Origin: Bradyrhizobium sp. Gha
Lineage (GTDB): Bacteria > Pseudomonadota > Alphaproteobacteria > Rhizobiales > Xanthobacteraceae
Length of the DNA: 64,000 nt
Direction: 5' to 3'
Assembly: GCF_900113735.1 (NCBI RefSeq)
Contig: NZ_FOQM01000019.1
Location: forward strand, 86,823 to 150,822
Both the position numbers and the translations under genes were made by a program. Within the stretch, counting starts at the first letter, position 1; the number at the start of each line of letters is the position of its first letter. Under the pieces are notes generated by a model. The model saw only the letters and a list, made by a program, of their open reading frames with translations. It did not search any database and was not told where the DNA came from. Below, piece after piece: positions 18,248 through 27,134 of the stretch.

Positions 18248-19456
18248 ATGCGTGACGTCTTTATCTGCGATGCCGTGCGGACCCCGATCGGCCGTTTCGG
18301 CGGCTCGCTCGCCAAGGTGCGCGCCGACGACCTCGCCGCGGCCCCGATCAAGGCGCTGATGGCCAGGCATCCCAGTCTGGATTGGGCACAGGTCGACGAA
18401 GTCTTCTTCGGCTGCGCCAACCAGGCTGGCGAGGACAACCGCAACGTCGCGCGCATGGCGCTGCTGCTTGCCGGGCTTCCGGACTCGGTTCCAGGCCAGA
18501 CGCTGAACCGGCTCTGCGCCTCCGGTCTCGATGCGGTCGGTGCCGCGGGCCGCGCCATTCGGTCGGGCGAGATCGAGCTTGCGATTGCCGGCGGCGTCGA
18601 ATCCATGACCCGCGCGCCTTTCGTGATGGGCAAGGCGCAGGAAGCGTTCTCGCGCTCCGCCGAGATCTTCGACACCACCATCGGCTGGCGCTTCATCAAT
18701 CCGCTGTTGAAGGCGCAGTATGGCGTCGATGCGATGCCGGAGACCGGCGAGAACGTCGCCGAGGAATTCCAGGTCTCGCGCGCCGACCAGGACGCCTTCG
18801 CAATCCGCTCGCAGCAGCGTGCGGGTAAGGCGATTGCTGCCGGCTATTTCGCGGAAGAGATCACCCCGATCACCATTCCCGGTGGCAAGGCCGGCCCCAT
18901 CACTGTTGACAAGGACGAGCATCCGCGTCCCGACACCACGCTGGAAGGTCTGGCGAAACTGAAGCCGATCGTGCGCAATCCCGGCACGGTCACGGCCGGC
19001 AACGCCTCCGGCGTCAATGACGGCGCCGCCGCGATGATCCTCGCGTCCGAAGCTGCCGTGAAGAAGCATGGTCTGACGCCCCGCGCGCGCATCCTCGGCC
19101 TCGCCTCGGCCGGCGTGCCGCCGCGCATCATGGGCATCGGCCCCGTGCCCGCGACCCGCAAGCTGATGGAGCGGCTGGGCAAGAAGATCACCGATTTCGA
19201 TCTGATCGAACTCAACGAAGCTTTCGCTTCGCAGGGCATCGCCTGCATGCGCCAGCTTGGCGTCGCCGATGATGCCGATTTCGTCAATCCGCATGGCGGT
19301 GCCATCGCGCTCGGCCATCCCCTCGGCATGAGCGGCGCGCGCCTCGCGCTCACCGCCGTGCACGGCATGGAAAAGCGCGGCGGCAAGCTCGCGCTCGCCA
19401 CCATGTGCGTCGGCGTTGGCCAGGGCGTCGCGGTCGCAATCGAGAAGGTGAATTGA
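18248..19456 (+). CDS. pcaF: 3-oxoadipyl-CoA thiolase (beta-ketoadipate pathway)
   Basis: A 402-residue thiolase that cleaves 3-oxoadipyl-CoA to succinyl-CoA and acetyl-CoA. The acyl-accepting Cys is in LNRLCASGLDAVG, the catalytic His in NPHGGAIALGHPLG, and the second Cys in MCVGVGQG. The N-terminus DVFICDAVRTPIGRFGG is typical of PcaF rather than of housekeeping PhaA. The ATG at 18248 follows AGGGAGAA. Dioxygenase genes of the same pathway follow; pcaIJ, pcaB, pcaC and pcaD are not in the window. Confidence 0.9.
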   Translation: MRDVFICDAVRTPIGRFGGSLAKVRADDLAAAPIKALMARHPSLDWAQVDEVFFGCANQAGEDNRNVARMALLLAGLPDSVPGQTLNRLCASGLDAVGAAGRAIRSGEIELAIAGGVESMTRAPFVMGKAQEAFSRSAEIFDTTIGWRFINPLLKAQYGVDAMPETGENVAEEFQVSRADQDAFAIRSQQRAGKAIAAGYFAEEITPITIPGGKAGPITVDKDEHPRPDTTLEGLAKLKPIVRNPGTVTAGNASGVNDGAAAMILASEAAVKKHGLTPRARILGLASAGVPPRIMGIGPVPATRKLMERLGKKITDFDLIELNEAFASQGIACMRQLGVADDADFVNPHGGAIALGHPLGMSGARLALTAVHGMEKRGGKLALATMCVGVGQGVAVAIEKVN

Positions 19457-19473
19457 AGAGACGCGCAGCGTCT

Positions 19474-19557
19474 CGTCATCCCGGAGCCGCTCGTTAGAGC
19501 GGAATCCGGGATCTCGAGATTCCGGGTTCAGCCCTGTCGGGCTGCCCCGGAATGACA
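19474..19557. repeat. Intergenic palindromic repeat
   Basis: Ends CGTCATCCCGGAG and CCCCGGAATGACA face each other, with an internal GGAATCCGGGATCTCGAGAT segment and the ATTCCGGGTTC core also seen at 60732-60831. It separates pcaF from the dioxygenase gene. Confidence 0.75.
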
Positions 19558-19572
19558 GGGAGAGATGGTGCC

Positions 19573-20463
19573 ATGATCATCGAACGCGAGCAGGACGTCA
19601 CGACCGCCGCTCTTGCGGTGATGGAGCGGACGTCCGATCCGCGGCTGCGTCAGATCATGGTCTCGCTGGTCAAGCACCTGCACGGCTTCGTCCGTGACGT
19701 CAGGCTGACCGAGAAAGAATTCCGCGACGCCACCGCCATCATTGCCGAGCTCGGCAAGCTGACCACCGACACGCACAACGAAGTCGTGCTGATGGCGGGC
19801 TCGCTCGGTGTCTCACCGCTGGTGTGCCTGCTCAACAACGGCGATCAGGGCAACACCGAAACCGACCAGTCGCTGCTCGGCCCGTTCTGGCGGTTGAACT
19901 CGCCGCGGGTCGAGAACGGCGGATCGATCGTCCGCTCCGACACCCCGGGCGCGCCGCTGTTCGTCCGCGGCCGCGTCGTTGACAGGGACGGCCGTGCGGT
20001 CGCTGGTGCGGAGGTCGATGTCTGGCACGCCTCGCCGGTTGGCCTCTACGAGAACCAGGATCCCGATCAGGCCGACATGAACCTGCGCGGCAAGTTCACG
20101 ACCGACCAGGATGGCCGCTTCGCCTTCCGCTCCGTGATGATGATCGGCTACCCCATTCCGACCGATGGCGTGGTCGGGCGCCTGCTTGAGGCGCAGAGCC
20201 GGCACCCTTATCGTCCCGCGCACCTGCATGCCCTGATCTTCAAGCCGGGCTTCAAAGTGCTGATCTCGCAGGTCTACGATCCCAACGACCCCCATATCGA
20301 CAGCGACGTGCAGTTCGGCGTGACACAAGCGCTGATCGGCAAATTCGTGCGTCACGAGACGCCGCATCCGGCCCCTGATGTCGCAACGCCCTGGTATTCG
20401 CTCGACCACACCTACCGGCTCGAGGCGGGGGAAGCCGTGCTACCGCGTGCGCCGATCAAATAG
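19573..20463 (+). CDS. Intradiol ring-cleavage dioxygenase, hydroxyquinol/catechol 1,2-dioxygenase type
   Basis: A 296-residue non-haem Fe(III) dioxygenase opening catechol-type rings between the two hydroxyls. An N-terminal dimerisation domain (VKHLHGFVRDVRLTE) precedes the catalytic domain. The four iron ligands appear as Tyr in GLYENQ, Tyr in MIGYPIPTDG, and the two His of RPAHLHALIF. The TESxLGPF-like TDQSLLGPFWR and the length fit hydroxyquinol or chlorocatechol dioxygenases better than PcaGH. Substrate choice (hydroxyquinol, catechol or a substituted catechol) cannot be settled from sequence. Start at ATG 19573. Confidence 0.88.
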   Translation: MIIEREQDVTTAALAVMERTSDPRLRQIMVSLVKHLHGFVRDVRLTEKEFRDATAIIAELGKLTTDTHNEVVLMAGSLGVSPLVCLLNNGDQGNTETDQSLLGPFWRLNSPRVENGGSIVRSDTPGAPLFVRGRVVDRDGRAVAGAEVDVWHASPVGLYENQDPDQADMNLRGKFTTDQDGRFAFRSVMMIGYPIPTDGVVGRLLEAQSRHPYRPAHLHALIFKPGFKVLISQVYDPNDPHIDSDVQFGVTQALIGKFVRHETPHPAPDVATPWYSLDHTYRLEAGEAVLPRAPIK

Positions 20464-20520
20464 GGCTGAGGGCCCGAACGCCGGGTGCGGGCAGGCGCTA
20501 AACCCGCTTCCCCAAATTAG

Positions 20521-20534
20521 TTATATCCTATAAT
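20521..20534 (+). promoter_or_regulatory. Possible promoter/operator upstream of pcaHG
   Basis: TTATA-TCC-TATAA is a perfect short inverted repeat (20521-20533) overlapping a consensus TATAAT -10 box (20529-20534). No good -35 is visible 17 bases upstream, which would fit an activator-dependent promoter. LysR-type PcaQ is the usual regulator of pca genes in rhizobia, but no pcaQ gene is in the window. Confidence 0.4.
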
Positions 20535-20588
20535 GATTGGCGCAAATGCGGTCCGGTTGGCCCAGAATGGCCGGGGAGGAGTTCGCCA

Positions 20589-21290
20589 ATGACATTCATC
20601 TATCCCATAGGCAGCAACAAGGCCCATCCGCTGCCGCTGTCGCCCGAGTACAAGAGCTCGATCAAGCGCGCGCCGAGCAAGCCGTTGATCCCGATGCGCC
20701 ACACGCTCTCGGAACTGACCGGCCCGGTCTATGGCCACGAGACCGTGCGCGAAGGCGACAGCGACCTCACCACCCAGCACAAGGGCGAACCGCTCGGCGA
20801 GCGCATCATCGTGCACGGCCATGTCCGCGACGAGGACGGCCGCGGTGTTCCGGATTCTCTGGTGGAGATCTGGCAGGCCAATGCCTGCGGCCGCTATGTC
20901 CATGTCCGCGACCAGCATCCGGCGCCGCTCGATCCCAACTTCACCGGCGCGGGCCGCACGTTAAGCGATGCATCAGGCTATTACCGCTTCGTCAGCATCA
21001 AGCCGGGCGCCTATCCCTGGGGCAATCACCACAATGCCTGGCGCCCTGCCCATATCCACCTCTCGGTGTTCGGCCATTCCTTTGTCAGCCGCCTGGTGAC
21101 GCAGATGTATTTCCCTGGAGATCCGCTGTTCCCGTTCGATCCGATCTTCAATTCGGTGCCGGACGAGAAGGCGCGGATGCGCATGGTCTCGTCGTTCGAC
21201 CTGGAGAACACCAAGCCCGAATGGGCGCTGTGCTATCGCTTCGACATCGTGCTGCGCGGCAAGAACGCCACCCCCATGGAGAACCACTAA
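20589..21290 (+). CDS. pcaH: Protocatechuate 3,4-dioxygenase beta subunit
   Basis: A 233-residue iron-binding subunit that, with PcaG, cleaves protocatechuate to 3-carboxy-cis,cis-muconate. Iron ligands are expected in CGRYVH and the region YPWGNHHNAWRPAHIHLSVF (Tyr and two His). The N-terminal PCDO_beta_N-like segment TFIYPIGSNKAHPLPLSP is diagnostic for the beta chain. GGGGAGGAG lies upstream of the ATG. The pcaG start follows one base after the stop. Confidence 0.96.
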   Translation: MTFIYPIGSNKAHPLPLSPEYKSSIKRAPSKPLIPMRHTLSELTGPVYGHETVREGDSDLTTQHKGEPLGERIIVHGHVRDEDGRGVPDSLVEIWQANACGRYVHVRDQHPAPLDPNFTGAGRTLSDASGYYRFVSIKPGAYPWGNHHNAWRPAHIHLSVFGHSFVSRLVTQMYFPGDPLFPFDPIFNSVPDEKARMRMVSSFDLENTKPEWALCYRFDIVLRGKNATPMENH

Positions 21291-21291
21291 C

Positions 21292-21894
21292 GTGCAGGAT
21301 TCTGTGAAGCCCGACGGCATCACGCCGTCGCAGACCGTGGGCCCATTCTTCAAATACGGCCTGACGCCGACCGGCGAATATTCCTGGAACGACGCCTTCA
21401 CCAACTCGACGCTGACCTCAGACGTCTCCGGCGACCGCGTTCGTATCGAGGGCCGGGTGCTCGACGGCGACGGCGCCACGGTGCCCGACGCCATGCTGGA
21501 GATCTGGCAGGCGGACGCGCAGGGCCGCTACGCCGATCCGCAGGACAAGCGCGCGCTGCCGAACGCCAGCTTCCGCGGCTTCGCCCGCTGCGGCACCGAC
21601 AAGGACGGCAATTATTCCTTCGACACCATCAAGCCGGGCGTCGTGCCCGATCCTGACGGCAAGCCGCAGGCGCCGCACATCGTTCTGGCCGTGTTCGCGC
21701 GCGGCATGCTGCGGCATCTCTATACCCGCATCTATTTCAGCGACGAGGCCGGCAACGCCGCCGATCCCGTGCTGGCGCTGGTTCCGGCCGATCGCCGCGC
21801 CACGCTGACGGCGGTGCGCGAGACCGGCAAGGCCGTCTACAAGCTCGACCTGTGCTTGCAGGGTGACAACGAGACGGTGTTCTTCGATATGTGA
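21292..21894 (+). CDS. pcaG: Protocatechuate 3,4-dioxygenase alpha subunit
   Basis: A 200-residue partner of PcaH, lacking the full iron-ligand set as is normal for alpha chains. The start TPSQTVGPFFKYGL and the LEIWQADAQGRYADPQD block are typical. I use the GTG at 21292, one base after the pcaH stop, implying translational coupling. Beyond it pathway continuity ends: the next gene is an unrelated phosphotransferase. Confidence 0.95.
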   Translation: MQDSVKPDGITPSQTVGPFFKYGLTPTGEYSWNDAFTNSTLTSDVSGDRVRIEGRVLDGDGATVPDAMLEIWQADAQGRYADPQDKRALPNASFRGFARCGTDKDGNYSFDTIKPGVVPDPDGKPQAPHIVLAVFARGMLRHLYTRIYFSDEAGNAADPVLALVPADRRATLTAVRETGKAVYKLDLCLQGDNETVFFDM

Positions 21895-21897
21895 CGC

Positions 21898-22022
21898 GCT
21901 GTCCCGGCGAAAGCCGGGCCGCAGCAGTCATTGTTGCGCGAGGTGGTCATGGCCTGCCTTCGCCAAACCGTTGCTGCGGTGATGGGGGCCCGGATCTGCG
22001 CTTCGCTTGTCCGGGACGACAA
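21898..22022. repeat. Intergenic repeat-like sequence
   Basis: Begins with the hairpin GTCCCGGCGAAAGCCGGGCC and ends with a GTCCGGGACGACAA segment, the same vocabulary as the genus's other palindromic elements; a related short copy (GTCCCGGCGAAGGCCGGGAC) is at about 23199-23218. Confidence 0.5.
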
Positions 22023-22087
22023 ACGGAGGGTGTAGCGCTTCGCTGGGTGATCGTGCAGAATGTGCGCGGCACCGGGGGGCGCGACTC

Positions 22088-23149
22088 ATGACATCCTCAC
22101 AATTGCCGGCGGTCGCTGAGCCCGGTTACCTGACGGCTGCGCTGCGCAAGGCCGGCGCGCTGGACGCGGGCGCGGTGCGCGAGGTGAAGGTGCTGCATGA
22201 GCGCGACACCGTGGTCTCGCATATCACCAGGCTTGGCCTGCGCTATGTCGGGGAGTCCGCCGGTTCGCCGCAGACCCTGATTTTGAAAATGGCGCATGCT
22301 GGCTTCGCTGGGACGCTTGCGGATCGCGGCGAGCACGAAGTCGCCTTTTACACGAAGCTCGCGCCGCACATGCCGCCGGGATTCATGCCGCGCTGCTTCG
22401 ACGGGCATTTCAATGCGGAAAGCGGGAAATGGCATCTCCTGCTCGAAGACCTCACCGACAGTCATGAACTCGCGACTGTCCCGACGGTGCCACCGTCGCG
22501 AGATCAGTCGATGGCCATCGTCACGGCGTTGGCGCGCATGCATGCGGCATGGTGGAATCATCCTCGCCTCGGCGAGACCGTCGGCACCTGGGCCAGCGCC
22601 GAGGACAGCGCGGGGCATTTGGAGACCTTCGCCGGACATTACGATCGCTTCGCCGACGAGCTCGGCGATCGCTTGAGTGAGGAACGGCGCATCCTTTATC
22701 GTCGTCTCATCGAGCAGTCCGCACGGCTGTCGCAGCGCTATCATTCGCACCGTCACCTCAGCATTGTCCATGGCGACGCGCATACCTGGAATTTCCTGCT
22801 GCCGCGCGCGGACGTCGCCGACACCGTGCGTATCTTCGATTTCGACCTCTGGGGCATCAATGTGCCCACCCACGACCTCGCTTACATGATGGCGATCCAA
22901 TGGTATCCGGAGCGCCGGCAGGCGCTCGAGCGGACGCTGCTCAATCGCTACCATGAGACGCTGCTCGCACATGGCGTGGCCGGCTACACGCGCGGCGCGC
23001 TCGATCAGGATTACCGCTGGTCGGTGCTCTGGCACATCACCAAGCCGGTCTGGCAATGGGCCATCAACATCCCGCCGGGGATCTGGTGGAACAATCTGGA
23101 GCGGGTGATGATGGCGGTCGAGGATTTGGGGTGCGAGGAGTTGCTGTAG
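22088..23149 (+). CDS. Aminoglycoside phosphotransferase (APH)-like kinase
   Basis: A 353-residue protein of the APH/choline-kinase-like fold. The catalytic Brenner loop is visible as SIVHGDAHTWNFLLP (Asp and Asn), and the metal-binding Asp lies in IFDFDLWGINVP. The N-lobe has the ATP-holding Lys in LILKMAH. Such stand-alone proteins in rhizobia are usually small-molecule kinases of unknown substrate; resistance is not implied. ATG at 22088 chosen because upstream codons lie in repeat-derived sequence. Confidence 0.82.
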   Translation: MTSSQLPAVAEPGYLTAALRKAGALDAGAVREVKVLHERDTVVSHITRLGLRYVGESAGSPQTLILKMAHAGFAGTLADRGEHEVAFYTKLAPHMPPGFMPRCFDGHFNAESGKWHLLLEDLTDSHELATVPTVPPSRDQSMAIVTALARMHAAWWNHPRLGETVGTWASAEDSAGHLETFAGHYDRFADELGDRLSEERRILYRRLIEQSARLSQRYHSHRHLSIVHGDAHTWNFLLPRADVADTVRIFDFDLWGINVPTHDLAYMMAIQWYPERRQALERTLLNRYHETLLAHGVAGYTRGALDQDYRWSVLWHITKPVWQWAINIPPGIWWNNLERVMMAVEDLGCEELL

Positions 23150-23242
23150 CAACACAATGGAGATGAGGCGCGCCGGCCTCCCGAAGTCTCCGCATCGTCC
23201 CGGCGAAGGCCGGGACGACGAGTTTGTGGCAGGCAATAGCCC

Positions 23243-24799
23243 TTACTCCATCACCGCATGTTCCGGCCCCGCCGCCTGCTTGCGTAAGGACGCCTTGGTC
23301 GAGCCGATCATCAGCGCCAGGGGGATGGTGCAGAGGATGAAGAACATCACGAGCTGGTAGTCGTGCGCAAACGCGATGATCTGCGACTGGATGCTGACCA
23401 TGCGGTCGGCCATGGCGCGGCCGGCATCGGTGGAGAGGTCGATCATGCTCCGCACGTTCGGCATCTGCAGCGCATGGTTGAACGGGTTGATGTACTCCGA
23501 GAGGATCGCATAGGTCCTGCGCGTGCCCTGCGTCAGCTGGGCGATGACGATCGAGATGCCGACCGAGCTGGCGACGTTACGCATCAGCGTCAGCATCGAG
23601 GTGCCGTCGGTGCGCAGATGGTTGGGCAGCGTCAGGAACGCCACGGTCGAGAGCGGAACGAAGACGAGTCCGAAGCCAAAGCCCTGGATCACGCTGACGA
23701 TGACGATCTCCGGCACCTGGGTCTGATCGGTCCAGCCGGTCATCTGGAACAGGGAGGCGGCGGTCAGCGTCAGGCCGCAGATGATCAGCGTACGCGCCTC
23801 GATGTAGCGCATGATGCGGCCGACCATCATCATGGCGAAGAAAGTGCCGAAGCCGCGGCTCGCAAGCAGGCCGCCGGCGGTCATGATGGGATAGCCTATG
23901 ACGTTTTGAAGGTAAGGCGAGGCCAGCGCCATGGTCGAGTACAGCACCAGGCCCATCACCGTCATGAAAATGCAGCCGGTCAGGAAGTTGCGATCCCGAA
24001 ACAGCGCGAACTGGATGAAGGGCCGCGAGGTCGTGAAGGAGTGCGCGAAGAAGTAATAGAAGGCGATACCCGAGACGATGAACTCGGTCACGATCTCGGC
24101 CGACTCGAACCAGTCGAGTTGCTCGCCGCGGTCGAGCGCGAGTTGAAGCGCGCCGATCGCAATCGCCAGCGCGCCAAAGCCGAACCAGTCGAACCTCAGG
24201 CTGAGATTCTTGTCGGTCTCGTCCATGAAGATGCCGAGCCCGAGCACGGTGACGACGCCGAACGGCAAATTGACGAAGAACACCCAGTGCCAGGAATAAG
24301 TCTCGGTCAGCCAGGCGCCGAGTGAAGGCCCCATGATCGGCCCCATCATCACGCCCATGCCCCAGATCGACATCGCCGTGGCGCGTTCCTGGAGCGTGTA
24401 ATAGTCGAGCATGACGGACTGCGACAGCGGTACCAGCGCCGCGCCGAACACGCCTTGCAGCAGGCGGAACAGCACCATCTGGTTGATGTCCTGCGCCAAC
24501 CCGCACAGCACGGATGAGAGTGTAAAGCCGGCCGCGCAGATGATGAAGATGCGCTTGCGGCCGAAGCGGTTGGAGATCCAGCCCACCGGCGCCGTCATGA
24601 TCGCGGCGGCGACGATGTAGGAGGTCAGCACCCAGTTGATCTGGTCCTGCGAGGCTGACAGCGTGCCCTGCATGTAGGGCAGCGCGACGTTGGCGATGGT
24701 CGTGTCCAGCGCCTGCATGATGGTTGCCGTCATGGCGCAGATCGTCACCATGTTCCGGCGCAGGCCGGGGACCATCAGGCTGGCATTGGGACCGGACAT
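23243..24799 (-). CDS. DHA2-family MFS efflux pump (EmrB-like)
   Basis: A 518-residue proton-driven drug exporter of the 14-helix DHA2 group. Visible landmarks are the motif C-like stretch ALDTTIANVALPYMQG at helix 1, motif A RFGRKRIF after helix 2, and MGPIMGPSLGAWL in helix 5. It pairs with the adaptor encoded upstream (24804-25973), forming an inner-membrane/periplasm EmrAB-type system; no TolC-like gene is adjacent. The ATG at 24799 lies four bases after the adaptor stop. Confidence 0.93.
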   Translation of the reverse strand: MSGPNASLMVPGLRRNMVTICAMTATIMQALDTTIANVALPYMQGTLSASQDQINWVLTSYIVAAAIMTAPVGWISNRFGRKRIFIICAAGFTLSSVLCGLAQDINQMVLFRLLQGVFGAALVPLSQSVMLDYYTLQERATAMSIWGMGVMMGPIMGPSLGAWLTETYSWHWVFFVNLPFGVVTVLGLGIFMDETDKNLSLRFDWFGFGALAIAIGALQLALDRGEQLDWFESAEIVTEFIVSGIAFYYFFAHSFTTSRPFIQFALFRDRNFLTGCIFMTVMGLVLYSTMALASPYLQNVIGYPIMTAGGLLASRGFGTFFAMMMVGRIMRYIEARTLIICGLTLTAASLFQMTGWTDQTQVPEIVIVSVIQGFGFGLVFVPLSTVAFLTLPNHLRTDGTSMLTLMRNVASSVGISIVIAQLTQGTRRTYAILSEYINPFNHALQMPNVRSMIDLSTDAGRAMADRMVSIQSQIIAFAHDYQLVMFFILCTIPLALMIGSTKASLRKQAAGPEHAVME

Positions 24800-24803
24800 C
24801 GGA

Positions 24804-25973
24804 TCAGTCCTGGTCTTTGTCTTGGCTTGCGCTCGCCGACAGGCCGAGCAGGCCGGCGAGCGAGCGCCGATGGCCGGTATCGATGGTGGCATAGACGCTC
24901 ATGCCGGCCTTCAGCTTCTCCACGTATTTGTCGCTCTCGTCGAAATAGATGCGGATCGGCACGCGCTGCACCACCTTGACGAAATTGCCGGTGGCGTTCT
25001 GCGGCGGCAGGATCGCGAATTGCGCGCCGGTACCGGGCGAGAGCGAACCGATCTTGCCCTTGAAGACGTGGTTCGGGAACGCGTCGACCTCGAGGGTGAC
25101 AGGCTGTCCCACGGTGACGTAGGTGAGATCGCTCTCCTTCGGATTGGCATCGACCCAGGGATGGGCGACGTCGATGATGGAAAACACCGGCGTGCCGGCG
25201 GTGACGAAGCGGCCGAGCTGGATCTGGTCCACCTGGGTCGCAACGCCATCCATCGACGCCCGCACCACGGCATGGTCGAGGTTGCGCTGGGCATTCTCGA
25301 GCTTGGACTTGGCCTGGGCGTATGCCGGGAATTTTTCCAGGGGCAGGTCAGGATCGCCGAGCAGCTGGGTCTTGGCGGTCGAGATCTGCTGCTTGACGTA
25401 TTGTGCGATCGAGCCCGACGTGACCAGCGCGTTCGAGGCGTTGTCGAGATCGAGCTGGGAGCCGTAATTGTTCTTGACCAGCGCCTGCTTGCGCTCGACG
25501 TCGCGCTGCTTCAGGTCGACGCCCTTCTGGGCGAGATCGAGCATGTCGCCATAGATCTTGATGTTGGCGACGAGATTGTCATAGGTCGACTTGGCCTGCA
25601 TCAGCTGGGCCTTCGCCTCGTCCACGGCGAGCTGGAACGGGACCGGGTCGATGTCGAACAGCTCGTCGCCCTGCTTGACGAGCTGGCCCTCCTTCACGAC
25701 GACCTTTACGATCTTGCCCGATATGTCGGGCGTCACCAGCACCTTCTGCGCGCCGACATAGGCGTCGTCGGTGCCGACATAGCGGCCGCCATTGAGATAG
25801 AAGGTCAGGCCTGCGATCAGGGCCACGATCGGCAGCACCACCATCAGCAAAAAGCGGCGATAACGGCGCAGGCCGGCGACGAAGCGACGGCGCGGATCGG
25901 TTCCGGCCTTCTTGCTGGGCTTGCCGCTGTCGATTTTTTGCTCGGGCTGGAATTTGAGGACTTGTTCAGCCAT
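24804..25973 (-). CDS. HlyD/EmrA-family membrane fusion protein
   Basis: A 389-residue periplasmic adaptor anchored by one N-terminal membrane segment (RRYRRFLLMVVLPIVALIAGL). After it come the split lipoyl half (YVGTDDAYVGAQKVLVTPDI), a long coiled-coil hairpin (about residues 95-190), the second lipoyl half and a beta-barrel region (NATGNFVKVVQRVPIRI). It would couple the EmrB-like pump to an outer-membrane channel. The start codon overlaps the end of the marR gene, so the three genes form one operon. Confidence 0.93.
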   Translation of the reverse strand: MAEQVLKFQPEQKIDSGKPSKKAGTDPRRRFVAGLRRYRRFLLMVVLPIVALIAGLTFYLNGGRYVGTDDAYVGAQKVLVTPDISGKIVKVVVKEGQLVKQGDELFDIDPVPFQLAVDEAKAQLMQAKSTYDNLVANIKIYGDMLDLAQKGVDLKQRDVERKQALVKNNYGSQLDLDNASNALVTSGSIAQYVKQQISTAKTQLLGDPDLPLEKFPAYAQAKSKLENAQRNLDHAVVRASMDGVATQVDQIQLGRFVTAGTPVFSIIDVAHPWVDANPKESDLTYVTVGQPVTLEVDAFPNHVFKGKIGSLSPGTGAQFAILPPQNATGNFVKVVQRVPIRIYFDESDKYVEKLKAGMSVYATIDTGHRRSLAGLLGLSASASQDKDQD

Positions 25974-26448
25974 AGCGCTGCTCCTTGCGTGCTTGTTCCG
26001 CGCCTGATGTCTGGATCGCGGTTCGCACGTTTTCTTTGATGGTTTCGAGTTGGGTGAGGAGACGATGGGCATCCGCCGGGCTGATCCCGTCGAGGGCGTT
26101 GGCGGTCAGCTCGGATTTGAGGCCGCTCATCTTGCCAAGCAGCGCCCGGCCGGCCTTCTTCAGGTAGAGGCGCTTGACCCGGCGGTCGGTGGCGTCGTTG
26201 CGACGCTCGATCCAGTCGCTATCGCAGAGCTTGTCGATCAGCCGCGTCAGCGTGATCGGCTGCATCTCCAGCAATTCGGCGAGTTCCGACTGCTTCATGC
26301 CCTCGCTGCGCTCGACCTTGGCCAGCACAGCCCATTGCGCGCGGGTGATGCCGAAGCGCGAGGCCTCCTTGTCGGCATAGACGCGCAAAAGGCGGTAGAG
26401 CTCGCCGAGGGTGAACAGGAAGTTCTGGTCGACAGACCCGCGGGTCAT
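25966..26448 (-). CDS. MarR-family transcriptional regulator of the efflux operon
   Basis: A 160-residue winged-helix repressor. The DNA-binding region is SELAELLEMQPITLTRLIDKL followed by the wing ERRNDATDRRVKRLYL, with the canonical DxRxKR-like DRRVKR. First gene of the operon with the EmrA- and EmrB-like genes and overlapping the former by eight bases, so it probably represses its own operon until a drug or phenolic ligand binds. I chose the ATG at 26448; a TTG at 26463 would add five residues but lies inside the repeated operator-like sequence. Confidence 0.92.
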   Translation of the reverse strand: MTRGSVDQNFLFTLGELYRLLRVYADKEASRFGITRAQWAVLAKVERSEGMKQSELAELLEMQPITLTRLIDKLCDSDWIERRNDATDRRVKRLYLKKAGRALLGKMSGLKSELTANALDGISPADAHRLLTQLETIKENVRTAIQTSGAEQARKEQRYG

Positions 26449-26491
26449 AAGCTTGGTCTCCAATAAGCTTGGATATAATAAGCAAGCTTAT
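26447..26491. promoter_or_regulatory. Operator-like repeat array at the marR promoter
   Basis: ATAAGCTTGG occurs at 26447-26456 and again at 26463-26472. The inverted form CAAGCTTAT is at 26483-26491, making a perfect 9-bp inverted repeat with 26463-26471 (11-base spacer). The spacer is AT-rich and includes TATAAT on the plus strand (26474-26479) and TATTAT on the minus strand. This is the expected site for MarR autoregulation and also lies between marR and the divergent zur-like gene. Confidence 0.7.
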
Positions 26492-26604
26492 GATTATTTC
26501 ATGGCGGGTAGATGCGATGCTGTCCCGCGGCAAAAGCATGGCTGACCGCCGTCGTGGCGGTCGTGCTTTGGGTTCCCCCACCGAAATGCTAGAACGCGGG
26601 TCGA

Positions 26605-27099
26605 ATGACCCTCGCAAAGCCGGTATTTCCGACGCCCGACCACGATCACGGCCGCTGCACCGCGGACGCGCTGGCGCATGCGGAGGCGGTTTGCGACGCT
26701 CGCGCGCAGAAATTCACGCCGATCCGCCGCCAGGTGCTGGGCGCGCTGCTCTCCAGCCATCGCCCGCTCGGCGCCTATGAGGTGATCGACGAATTGGCCA
26801 AGTCGATGCCGCGGCCGGCGCCCATCACCGTCTATCGCGCGCTCGATTTCTTGATGGCGAACGGCCTCGTGCACCGCATCGAAAGCCGCAACGCCTATCT
26901 CGCCTGCGCTGCCCACGACCACGACGCGACCTCGGCGGTGGCGTTCCTGATCTGCGAGCGCTGCGGCCTCGTCGGCGAAATCCCGTCGGCATCCTTTGCC
27001 GGGGATCTCAACGCCGCGGCGCGCGCCTCGGGCTTTGCACCAAAGCTGTCCGTGGTGGAGATCACGGGCGTCTGCACCCATTGTCGGAAAGCATCTTGA
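26605..27099 (+). CDS. Fur-family regulator, probably Zur
   Basis: A 164-residue Fur-superfamily protein. The winged helix is FTPIRRQVLGALLSSHRPLGAYEVIDEL, followed by the dimerisation domain with the structural zinc Cys pairs CERCG and CTHC. The His-rich N-terminus (DHDHGRC) and CAAHDHD segment provide metal ligands. The sequence resembles alphaproteobacterial Zur (zinc-responsive repressor) more than iron-type Fur/Mur, but this is a judgement by eye. It is divergent from the marR operon. The downstream exporter starts 36 bases after its stop. Confidence 0.85.
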   Translation: MTLAKPVFPTPDHDHGRCTADALAHAEAVCDARAQKFTPIRRQVLGALLSSHRPLGAYEVIDELAKSMPRPAPITVYRALDFLMANGLVHRIESRNAYLACAAHDHDATSAVAFLICERCGLVGEIPSASFAGDLNAAARASGFAPKLSVVEITGVCTHCRKAS

Positions 27100-27134
27100 A
27101 GCAACAACGGCGCAAAGCCGGGACTCAGGAAGAC

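Noticed and set aside
22088..23149. Aminoglycoside resistance gene
   Set aside because: Only the general kinase fold is shared; this stand-alone family in soil bacteria has unknown small-molecule substrates.
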